Below, in pieces: positions 1 to 6,159 of a stretch of 10,499 bases of DNA. This stretch comes from CAG-877 sp963589235. GTDB taxonomy: Bacteria > Bacillota_I > Bacilli_A > RF39 > UBA660. The stretch lies in the NCBI GenBank assembly GCA_963589235.1, contig CAVAJX010000019.1:1-10499 (forward strand), given 5' to 3'. The stretch's first letter is position 1; every line of letters starts with the position of its first letter. Both the position numbers and the translations under genes were made by a program. Below the pieces are notes generated by a model. It had not been told where the DNA came from. It saw nothing but the letters and a program-made list of their open reading frames with translations, and did no database searches.

Positions 1-41
1 AAACTTAATTCCGTTATTTTATTAAAACGGACTTTCAAATA

Positions 42-57
42 AAAATTTGCAAATTTT
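42..57. repeat. 16-bp perfect palindrome upstream of the first gene
   Basis: The sequence aaaatttgcaaatttt reads the same on both strands, centred between 49 and 50. It lies about 40 bp upstream of the likely -10 region of the first gene. It could be an operator half-pair, but in DNA this rich in A and T such a palindrome can also arise by chance. Just upstream, 11-30 forms a weaker imperfect hairpin with only five outer base pairs and no T-tract. Confidence 0.3.
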
Positions 58-96
58 GTTTAGTAACAATAATTATAGTTTATTTAATTTTTTCTA

Positions 97-102
97 TATG
101 AT
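97..102 (+). promoter_or_regulatory. possible -10 element of the first gene
   Basis: TATGAT (five of six to consensus) would start RNA near 109, a few bases before the SD. No convincing -35 sits 16-18 bp upstream, so this is weak. TATTAT at 102-107 with TTTATT at 79-84 is an alternative. Confidence 0.25.
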
Positions 103-126
103 ATTATTTTAATAGGGTGATTTACT

Positions 127-633
127 ATGGAAAAGAAGTATAAATACGCAATTATTTTTTCTATTGTGTTTTTAATATTAATAGGAATTTTATTTTTTGT
201 CTACTTTAAGTTTTTTTATAAGGTTTCATTTTATAGATATAGTGATGATGAATTTAAGTTTAATTATGATGTTAATTTTAGAGTTAGTAAAGAAAAAGGT
301 ATTTATAAGATAGTTGATAAGGATAATAGGGCTACTATTACTATTGAAGTATTAGAAAATGATAAAGAGGCTATGTCAATAGATAAAGATCGGGCTAGTA
401 GTTTAGCACAAGAGAGAATTGTTGATAGTAGTTATAATAAAATTTCATTTTCATGTTTAGATCATATTTGTCAAAGTGTTTATCAGAATGATAAGAAAGA
501 AATTACTATTGATGTTGAATATATTGATAAATTTATTTATATATATAAAATGTCTATTAATATTGAAGATAGTGAAAAATATATGGAAAAATTTGATTTA
601 GTTGTTAATTCTTTTATAAAAGTTGATGAATAA
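127..633 (+). CDS. membrane-anchored protein of unknown function (168 aa)
   Basis: I do not recognise a named family. A short basic N-terminus (MEKKYK) is followed by one hydrophobic helix at about residues 7-30. That is the pattern of an uncleaved signal anchor with the remaining roughly 135 residues outside the cell. The outer part is rich in Asp, Lys, Ile and Tyr, alternates strand-like stretches with one helix (about 88-98), and has a close cysteine pair, C-LDHI-C, near residues 109-114, which could form a disulfide. Its length and strand/helix pattern recall PsbP/Mog1-like lipoprotein domains and the outer domain of the next gene, but this is an impression only. The start is fixed by an SD (agggtga, 114-120) six bases before ATG. 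A weak hairpin (632-646) follows the stop, and the next gene seems to have its own promoter. Confidence 0.85.
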   Translation: MEKKYKYAIIFSIVFLILIGILFFVYFKFFYKVSFYRYSDDEFKFNYDVNFRVSKEKGIYKIVDKDNRATITIEVLENDKEAMSIDKDRASSLAQERIVDSSYNKISFSCLDHICQSVYQNDKKEITIDVEYIDKFIYIYKMSINIEDSEKYMEKFDLVVNSFIKVDE

Positions 634-637
634 AAGT

Positions 638-666
638 TTTACTTTTGAATTTCAATATGATATACT
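638..666 (+). promoter_or_regulatory. sigma-A-type promoter of the zinc-ribbon gene
   Basis: The -35 is TTTACT (638-643), the spacer 17 bp and the -10 TATACT (661-666, five of six). The predicted RNA start is near 673, just ahead of the SD at 679-686. The -35 lies within the weak hairpin that follows the upstream gene. Confidence 0.5.
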
Positions 667-692
667 TGTTTTAAGATAAGGGAGATGAAAAA

Positions 693-1742
693 ATGATTTG
701 TCCAAAATGTAATAATGTTATAGAACAAGGTAGTTCTTTTTGTACTAATTGTGGTTTTAATTTAGTTAATGATTCTACTAATTTACAGGAACAACCTGTT
801 CTTGTAAATTCTAATCAAAATCAAGATAATATTGAAACTTTGACTGATACTTCTTTAGTTAATGATTCTAGTAATCAAAATATTGGTCAAATAAATGATG
901 TCGGATTTAATCAGAATAATCAATCTATTCCTGTTAATGAAATGAATGCAAATAATCAATCTGTTCAAGTTAATGGAATTAATCAAAATATGCAACCCAG
1001 TATGCCAATGAATAATATGAGTAATGTTAGTTCCACAAATAATAATATGGGAAATATGAATAATATGGCCAATATGGGTAATATGAATTTTGCACCGGCA
1101 GGAAATGGATATGCTGCTGCTAAAACAAATAGTAATACTAGTATTATAATCATAGTTGTTGTTATTGCTTTGGTTGCGATAGGTATTTGTTATTTTATGT
1201 CAACTAAAAATGCATCATCTGACAAAAAAACATCTAATAATAGTACTGAAAGTACTGTTGCTGTTAATAATAATGAAGTAACTGTTAATGGATTAACTGG
1301 AAATGTACCTAAAAATTGGAGCTTTGTTTCTGGTGAAGAAGCAGGAGATTCGTCATATGATGGTGCATTTGTTAATGATGAAATGAATTCATTTACATTT
1401 ATTGTTGCTGAAAAAACGGCTTCTTTTGCTGCTGTTAAACAAAATATTAATGCTTTTAAAGCTAACTTAGAGGCAAGTGGATTAACTGATTTAAATTATA
1501 ATATTGATAAGAAAAATGGTGTTGAGTATATTCTTTTTGAGGGACTCTATTCAGGAAAAAATTATCATGTTTTTGTAAAATCTAACACTGTTGGTATTCT
1601 TTGCAGTGAAGGTTTTCATAGTTCAGCAAGTGACTTGAATACAATTGTTGATTTTGATATTTCTTTAAAAAGTAGTACTGGTACAAGATCTATGTCTGGA
1701 ATCAAATCACCTAATTTTTCGTCTATAATTCTTGGAAAATAA
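693..1742 (+). CDS. zinc-ribbon, Asn/Met-rich linker, single-pass membrane protein
   Basis: The architecture is clear and the function unknown. Residues 3-20 form a zinc ribbon with paired cysteines C3-x2-C6 and C17-x2-C20. Residues 21-148 are a low-complexity linker dominated by Asn, Gln, Ser and Met. One membrane helix spans about 151-169. A second polar linker then leads to a folded C-terminal domain (about 195-330) of mixed strands and helices, loosely like PsbP/Mog1-type domains. Zinc ribbons of this type at the N-terminus of single-pass proteins are common in low-GC Firmicutes and normally face the cytoplasm, which would put the C-terminal domain outside. The charge balance is equivocal: lysines 172, 178 and 179 follow the helix, while only K144 precedes it, so the positive-inside rule argues weakly for the opposite orientation. 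The start is supported by a good SD (aagggagatg, 679-688) and because it preserves the zinc ribbon. A clear terminator follows at 1750. Confidence 0.9.
   Translation: MICPKCNNVIEQGSSFCTNCGFNLVNDSTNLQEQPVLVNSNQNQDNIETLTDTSLVNDSSNQNIGQINDVGFNQNNQSIPVNEMNANNQSVQVNGINQNMQPSMPMNNMSNVSSTNNNMGNMNNMANMGNMNFAPAGNGYAAAKTNSNTSIIIIVVVIALVAIGICYFMSTKNASSDKKTSNNSTESTVAVNNNEVTVNGLTGNVPKNWSFVSGEEAGDSSYDGAFVNDEMNSFTFIVAEKTASFAAVKQNINAFKANLEASGLTDLNYNIDKKNGVEYILFEGLYSGKNYHVFVKSNTVGILCSEGFHSSASDLNTIVDFDISLKSSTGTRSMSGIKSPNFSSIILGK
1041..1087 (+). repeat. in-frame short repeats encoding Asn/Met/Gly-rich linker
   Basis: Degenerate 9-15-base units built on aatatg recur here and encode a run of Met-Gly-Asn-Met-Asn-Asn type (residues about 117-132). 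A neighbouring longer unit, NNQS-x2-VN, occurs twice at residues about 76-94. Such tracts can expand or contract by slippage, so linker length may vary between strains. Confidence 0.6.
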
Positions 1743-1749
1743 ATAAATT

Positions 1750-1777
1750 CGATGTTTTGAATGAACATCGTTTTTTT
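1750..1777 (+). terminator. intrinsic terminator of the zinc-ribbon gene
   Basis: A 7-bp perfect stem, CGATGTT (1750-1756) with AACATCG (1764-1770), closes a 7-base loop and runs directly into seven Ts (1771-1777). Confidence 0.85.
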
Positions 1778-1804
1778 GACTTTATTGTTTATTTATGTTA
1801 TGAT
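1776..1804 (+). promoter_or_regulatory. strong sigma-A promoter of the 1850-2455 gene
   Basis: The -35 is TTGACT (1776-1781, five of six), the spacer exactly 17 bp, and the -10 TATGAT (1799-1804, five of six). The last two Ts of the preceding terminator tract are the first two bases of the -35. RNA should start near 1811, leaving a leader of about 40 bases. Confidence 0.75.
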
Positions 1805-1849
1805 ACAGAAACTAATTTGTGGGAGTACTTTAATAATTGTAATATAGAA

Positions 1850-2455
1850 ATGAGAAATGATAATATGAGAAAAAATGATAATATTAATAGTTTTGAGAGA
1901 CTTAATATGTATAAGAAACTTTCTGAAAGCATAGACAAATATTTATTATATTTACCTGAAATAGGATTCGATTCTAGTGATGTTGTTAGTGAAGCTGATG
2001 TATTTAGAATTGCTACTGATTTTTCTAAAGTTGCTATTGCTGCTTTTGCTGATACAATTGAACTTAAGGGTGGAGATATTAAAGATATGTCTCTAGGTTT
2101 ATGTTTTTATCCTTATGTTAATAAGGAAGATACTTTATTAAATGGGTTTTTGACAGATAATCCAAGAGCTTTAAAAAATTATTTGGGTATTATGATTACT
2201 GATATTTCAGGTCATTATAATTCTGGTGAAAAATTTTTAGTTGATGATTCTGATGAGTTAGAAATAATTGATGGAACAATATATCCAGTTAATTATACTG
2301 ATTTTGTTCTTGGCTTTGATATTTCTGGATTTGAATTAACTGGTGCTGATGATTTTAATGAGATATGTAAGACTGCTTTTTCTGATAAAGTTCCATTTGG
2401 TAAAGTTTCTTACGGTATCGAGAAAGAAAAAGTTATGATTAAGAGTGATAGATAA
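1850..2455 (+). CDS. soluble acidic protein of unknown function
   Basis: I do not recognise this protein. It has no signal peptide, membrane helix or cysteine motif, and it has an excess of Asp and Glu, so it is probably cytoplasmic. The N-terminal third is helical; the rest alternates strands and short helices, with motifs such as GLCFYPYVNKED and DFVLGFDISGFEL. The reading frame is open further upstream to 1757, but that stretch covers the terminator and promoter, so the gene must start later. ATG at 1850 (201 aa) and 1865 (196 aa) are in frame, and 1907 is also possible. None has a good SD: GGGAG at 1821-1825 lies 24 bases before 1850, and GAGA at 1852-1855 and GAGAGA at 1895-1900 are poor. 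I chose 1850 as the first ATG after the predicted RNA start. The gene stands alone between its own promoter and a terminator overlapping its stop. Confidence 0.75.
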   Translation: MRNDNMRKNDNINSFERLNMYKKLSESIDKYLLYLPEIGFDSSDVVSEADVFRIATDFSKVAIAAFADTIELKGGDIKDMSLGLCFYPYVNKEDTLLNGFLTDNPRALKNYLGIMITDISGHYNSGEKFLVDDSDELEIIDGTIYPVNYTDFVLGFDISGFELTGADDFNEICKTAFSDKVPFGKVSYGIEKEKVMIKSDR

Positions 2456-2473
2456 TATCATTCTTATTTTTTT
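2440..2473 (+). terminator. intrinsic terminator containing the stop codon in its loop
   Basis: An 11-bp stem (2440-2450 with 2456-2466, one G-U pair) closes a 5-base loop, gataa, whose last three bases are the stop codon of the upstream gene. Seven Ts follow (2467-2473). Confidence 0.85.
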
Positions 2474-2503
2474 ACATGATTTTACGATATAAATGCATTT
2501 TTT

Positions 2504-2532
2504 TTGTTGGAAATATCTATTTATGCTATAAT
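2504..2532 (+). promoter_or_regulatory. extended -10 promoter of the hydrolase-murF-ddl operon
   Basis: A perfect TATAAT (2527-2532) is preceded by TGC, an extended -10 element. TTGTTG at 2504-2509 with a 17-bp spacer is only a weak -35, which the extended -10 can compensate. RNA would start near 2539, two bases before the SD at 2541. Confidence 0.7.
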
Positions 2533-2552
2533 TTATGTATAGGTGATTAAGC

Positions 2553-3281
2553 ATGAAAATAAATATAAATAATGTAGATGTTAATTACATACAATATGGT
2601 GAAGGAAAAGATGTTCTTTTACTACATGGATGGGGACAAAACATTCAAATGATGAGGCCAATAGGTGATAATTTATGTAGTAATCATAGAATTACAATTA
2701 TCGATTTTCCAGGTTTTGGTGAAAGTGATGAACCTAGTACTCCTTGGACAATTGATGACTATAGTTTATTAATTGAAAACTTAGTTAAAAAACTTAATAT
2801 TAGAAAACCTATTGTTATGGGACATTCATTTGGAGGACGTGTTGCGATACGTTTTTCTGCTAATAATCCAATTGAAAAGTTAGTATTATTTGGTAGTCCT
2901 TGTATAAGAGAAAATAAAAAATTACCTTTATCAACAAGAATTCTAAAGAAAATAAAAACTTTACCTGGAATGGATAAATTAGGTGAAGAGATGAAAAAAT
3001 ATATTGGTTCTAGAGATTATAAAGCAGCTAGCCCAATTATGAGACAAACATTAGTTAATGTTATAAATGAAGATTTATCATCTTATGCTAGAAAAATAGA
3101 AGAGCCAACGTTACTTATTTGGGGTGAGGCAGATACTGAAGCTCCTGTTGGTGACGCTAGAGAATTAGAAAAAATAATGATTGATGCGGCATTAATAATT
3201 TTACCTGGTACGCATTATGCTTACTTAGAAAATTTAGGTCAAGTCATTAATATATTGAATAGCTTTTTAAAGGAGAATTAG
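2553..3281 (+). CDS. alpha/beta-fold hydrolase
   Basis: A 242-residue serine hydrolase of the alpha/beta fold, probably cytoplasmic. Strand-loop motif LLLHGWG (22-28) supplies the oxyanion hole. The nucleophile elbow GHSFGG puts the catalytic serine at S92, with acid D194 (in WGEAD) and base H221 (in GTHYAYLE). Length and motifs match single-domain esterase/lipase-like members with a small cap of about residues 120-180; the family covers esterases, haloperoxidase-like enzymes and C-C hydrolases, so the substrate cannot be read from sequence. It is the first gene of an operon: its stop is one base from the ATG of the MurF-like gene, whose SD (aaggag, 3270-3275) lies inside this gene, implying coupled translation. 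A role in envelope or precursor metabolism is inferred from position only. ATG is preceded by aggtga (2541-2546) at six bases. Confidence 0.92.
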   Translation: MKININNVDVNYIQYGEGKDVLLLHGWGQNIQMMRPIGDNLCSNHRITIIDFPGFGESDEPSTPWTIDDYSLLIENLVKKLNIRKPIVMGHSFGGRVAIRFSANNPIEKLVLFGSPCIRENKKLPLSTRILKKIKTLPGMDKLGEEMKKYIGSRDYKAASPIMRQTLVNVINEDLSSYARKIEEPTLLIWGEADTEAPVGDARELEKIMIDAALIILPGTHYAYLENLGQVINILNSFLKEN

Positions 3282-3282
3282 T

Positions 3283-4902
3283 ATGATTATAAAAGTTTTG
3301 CTAATTTTGGCAATTATCTTTCTACTGTTTTATAAGACAAAAAGATCATTACATATGTTACAACAGAATCTTTATAATGAAAATAATCGTTACATAAAAT
3401 GGTTGATTAAAAATAAAGTTCAATTTGTGGATTTAGACTTGATAATTGTTGCGATTTTATTAATTGAAGCATTTGTTATGTTTGATGTTAAAAACTTTTC
3501 ACTTATTATGTTAATGGCAATAATTATTTTAATGGTTGTATTAGGATATAAATGGAAAATAAGAATTGATACTGATCAAAATAAAAAGCCTTTGGTTGTG
3601 ACAAAGAGAATTAAAAGACTTTTAGTTACAATATCTATTTTATATTTAATACCTTTAGTATTTGCTTATTATAATATTGATAGTGAAGAATTATTTTGGA
3701 AGGGGATTTTAATTGAAGGTATTATGATTTATTTAAATACCTTTGTAGTATTTGTTGCAAATATTATTAATCATCCAGTTGAAAAAATGGTTTATTATCA
3801 TTATAAAAGAAAAGCAATTAATAAATTGAGAAGTATGAATAATTTAAAGGTTATTGGTATTACTGGTAGTTATGGTAAGACAAGTTCAAAGAATATTTTA
3901 AGTGATATTTTAAATGTTAAATATAATGCTTTGGCGACGCCTAAAAACTTAAATACTTATTATGGTTTAATGATGACTATTAATAATAATTTAGATAAAT
4001 TTACAGATATTTTTATAGCTGAAATGGGTGCTTATGTTAGAGGGGAAATAAAAGGATTATGTAATTTTGTTAAACCTAAGTATGGTATTCTTACAACAAT
4101 AGGTACAGCTCATTTAGAATCATTTGGTAGTGAGGAAAATATAATTTCGGCTAAGTTTGAATTGATAGAATCTTTACCTAAAGATGGTATTGCTATTTTA
4201 AATGGTGATGATCCAAAACAAGTTAATTATAAATTAAAGAATAATGTAAGAGTTATTTGGACTGGTATTAAGAATACTGATTCGGATGTTAGAGCGGTTA
4301 ATATTAAGTGTTCTAATAAAGGAACTAACTTTGATGTTTTATTTAAAGATGATGAAAAGAAATATCATTTTGAAACTAAGTTGTTAGGTGAACATAATGT
4401 ATATAATATTTTAGCTAGTATTGCTTTAGGACGTGAATTTGGTATTTCAATGGATGAACTTATTAGTGCTGTTAAATTAGTTAGGCCTGTTGAACATCGT
4501 TTGGAACTTAAGAAACTTGGTAATTTCTATCAAATCGATGATGCTTATAATTCTAATCCGGTTGGTGCTAAAAATGCCTGTTCTGTACTTAGTATGATGG
4601 ATGGTATTAAAATTATTGTGACACCTGGTATGGTTGAACTTGGTGAAAAAGAGGCTTTCTATAATAAAGAGTTTGGTGAAGAAATTGCTGAAATAGCAAA
4701 GGTTGATTATGCAATTCTTATTGGTGAAAATAAAACTAAGCCTATATATGAGGGATTAATAACTAAAGGATTTGACAAAGATAAGATTATAGTATTTAAT
4801 GATGTAAGAGAAGCGTATGCTTTTATTAATGGTTTATATAATGGCAAAGATGATATATTTGCATTGTTTGAAAATGATTTGCCAGATACATATAATGAGT
4901 AG
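3283..4902 (+). CDS. murF: MurF-like Mur ligase with N-terminal membrane domain
   Basis: Mur ligases couple ATP hydrolysis to amide formation in peptidoglycan precursors; MurF adds D-Ala-D-Ala to the UDP-MurNAc-tripeptide. Residues about 190-400 are the ATP-binding domain: P-loop GITGSYGKT (192-200, K199), E247, GTAHLESFGS with H277, K291 as the candidate carbamylated lysine (SAKFE), and GEHNVYNILAS (369-379). The C-terminal domain has RPVEHRLE (401-408) and DDAYNSNPVGA (419-429), the MurF-type form. The N-terminal 170 residues are unlike standard MurF: hydrophobic helices at about 2-17, 52-67, 71-88, 112-129 and 141-162 replace the soluble UDP-binding domain, giving 539 aa against about 450. 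The usual C-terminal KGS-type motif is replaced by FENDLPDTY (529-537). The catalytic core looks intact, so I expect an active, membrane-attached ligase. Immediate proximity to ddl supports the MurF assignment; the substrate could still be a lipid-linked or otherwise variant precursor. Confidence 0.88.
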   Translation: MIIKVLLILAIIFLLFYKTKRSLHMLQQNLYNENNRYIKWLIKNKVQFVDLDLIIVAILLIEAFVMFDVKNFSLIMLMAIIILMVVLGYKWKIRIDTDQNKKPLVVTKRIKRLLVTISILYLIPLVFAYYNIDSEELFWKGILIEGIMIYLNTFVVFVANIINHPVEKMVYYHYKRKAINKLRSMNNLKVIGITGSYGKTSSKNILSDILNVKYNALATPKNLNTYYGLMMTINNNLDKFTDIFIAEMGAYVRGEIKGLCNFVKPKYGILTTIGTAHLESFGSEENIISAKFELIESLPKDGIAILNGDDPKQVNYKLKNNVRVIWTGIKNTDSDVRAVNIKCSNKGTNFDVLFKDDEKKYHFETKLLGEHNVYNILASIALGREFGISMDELISAVKLVRPVEHRLELKKLGNFYQIDDAYNSNPVGAKNACSVLSMMDGIKIIVTPGMVELGEKEAFYNKEFGEEIAEIAKVDYAILIGENKTKPIYEGLITKGFDKDKIIVFNDVREAYAFINGLYNGKDDIFALFENDLPDTYNE

Positions 4903-4915
4903 GAGGAGTTAGAAA

Positions 4916-6139
4916 ATGAGAATAAAAGTTGGTGTTATTTTTGGTGGAGAAACTGTAGAACACGAGGTAAGTATTATTACAGCTATTCAAGCCATGAATA
5001 AAATGGATCAAGATAAATATGAAATTATACCAATATATATTACAAAGAATAGAGAATGGTATACTGGTGATATGTTAAAAGATATAGATGTATATCAAGA
5101 TTTATCTTTAATTAAAAAGTATGCTAAGAATGTAGTTTTGTATTATAAGAATGGAAGTTATGTATTACAAAAGAAGAAATTTCCTAAAACTGTTGTTAAG
5201 GAAATTGATATTGCTTTCCCAATAGTTCATGGTACTAATGTGGAAGATGGTGTATTACAAGGATATTTACAAACTATTGGTGTTCCTTATGTAGGACCTA
5301 ATGTTTATGCTGGTGTTGTAGGACAAGATAAAGCATTTATGAAAGATGTTTGGGCTAGTGCAGATTTACCAATGACTAAGTATACTTGGTTCTATGATAT
5401 TGATTATAAACGTGATAGAGATGCAGTTATTAAAAAGATAGAAAAACTTAAATATCCAGTTATTGTAAAACCTGCTACTACTGGTTCATCAGTTGGTATT
5501 AGTGTTTGTGAAAATCAAGAAAAGTTAATTGATGGTATAGATGAAGCTATTCAATATGATTCTAAAATTGTTGTTGAAGAAGTTGTTCAACATTTAAAAG
5601 AAGTCAATATTGCTGTTATGGGTAATTATGAACATCAAAAAGTTAGTGAAATTGAAGAAGTATTATCTGGTAATAAATTCTTAACTTATGCTGATAAATA
5701 TATTGGTGGTGGTAAGAATGGTAAATTAAAAGGTGGAAAAACTCCGGTTAAATCTTCTAAAGGTATGGCTTCTACAAATAGAAAATTACCAGCTGATTTA
5801 ACTGATAAGATGCGTAAAGAAATAGAAGAAGTTGCTGTTAAAGCATTTAAGGCTTTAGGTTCAGCAGGAAATTCACGTATTGATTTCTTAATAGATGAAA
5901 ATGCTAATAAAGTTTATATTAATGAAATAAATTCTATTCCTGGTAGTTTAGCTTTCTATTTATGGGACGCTAAAGGTATTAACTTTACTGATTTATTAGA
6001 TGAAATGATTAATATTGGTATTAAGGATTATAAGAAGAGAATAAGTAAGACTCATTCTTTTGATACTAATATTTTACAAGGTTTTGCAGCATCAGGTGGA
6101 GTTAAAGGTATGAAGGGAGCAAAAGGGAAGTTAAGATAA
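4916..6139 (+). CDS. ddl: D-alanine--D-alanine ligase
   Basis: An ATP-grasp enzyme joining two D-alanines for the peptidoglycan stem peptide, cytoplasmic. N-terminal motif GGETVEHEVS has E15, the residue that binds the first D-Ala in Ddl enzymes. HGTNVEDGVLQGYLQ (105-119) is the family's substrate-loop motif. ATP-grasp motifs follow: VIVKP (K185), GSSVGI (190-195), R321 in SRIDF, and metal/substrate ligands E337 and N339 in NEINSIPG. A tyrosine is kept in the lid region (DKY, Y262), the D-Ala pattern rather than the histidine of VanA-type D-Ala-D-Lac ligases. The protein is long (407 aa against roughly 300-370): an insert of about 20 residues rich in Gly and Lys (264-283) lengthens the lid, and a basic Gly/Lys tail (393-407) extends the C-terminus. 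Usual GFT...SMYP-like residues after the N-x-PG motif are replaced by SLAFYLW. A consensus SD, aggagg (4901-4906), overlaps the stop of the upstream gene. This is the last gene before the operon terminator. Confidence 0.93.
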   Translation: MRIKVGVIFGGETVEHEVSIITAIQAMNKMDQDKYEIIPIYITKNREWYTGDMLKDIDVYQDLSLIKKYAKNVVLYYKNGSYVLQKKKFPKTVVKEIDIAFPIVHGTNVEDGVLQGYLQTIGVPYVGPNVYAGVVGQDKAFMKDVWASADLPMTKYTWFYDIDYKRDRDAVIKKIEKLKYPVIVKPATTGSSVGISVCENQEKLIDGIDEAIQYDSKIVVEEVVQHLKEVNIAVMGNYEHQKVSEIEEVLSGNKFLTYADKYIGGGKNGKLKGGKTPVKSSKGMASTNRKLPADLTDKMRKEIEEVAVKAFKALGSAGNSRIDFLIDENANKVYINEINSIPGSLAFYLWDAKGINFTDLLDEMINIGIKDYKKRISKTHSFDTNILQGFAASGGVKGMKGAKGKLR

Positions 6140-6150
6140 CTTCTCTTTTT
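6121..6150 (+). terminator. operon terminator overlapping the 3' end of ddl
   Basis: The stem pairs 6125-6133 with 6137-6145 (one G-U pair, 3-base loop aga) and can be extended by four A-T pairs into the T-tract at 6146-6150. The ddl stop codon (6137-6139) is in the 3' arm. The T-tract is short (five), so some read-through into the next gene is plausible. Confidence 0.7.
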
Positions 6151-6159
6151 ATATGTTAT

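Noticed and set aside
11..30. Terminator at the left edge
   Set aside because: Only five outer base pairs form, with a mismatch, and no T-tract follows on either strand.
1757..1849. N-terminal extension of the unknown gene from a TTG at 1757
   Set aside because: The TTG is in the loop of the upstream terminator and precedes the -35 and -10, so it would not be in the gene's own transcript.
2336..2554. Minus-strand open frame of 72 codons
   Set aside because: It lies opposite the end of a real gene, a terminator and the operon promoter, has no SD and encodes low-complexity sequence.
4826..5011. Minus-strand open frame of 61 codons
   Set aside because: It is antisense to the murF/ddl junction and its consensus SD; nothing in it resembles a protein family.
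4916..6139. D-Ala-D-Lac ligase (vancomycin-resistance type)
   Set aside because: The lid keeps a tyrosine (Y262) rather than the VanA-type histidine, and there are no vanH or vanX genes nearby.
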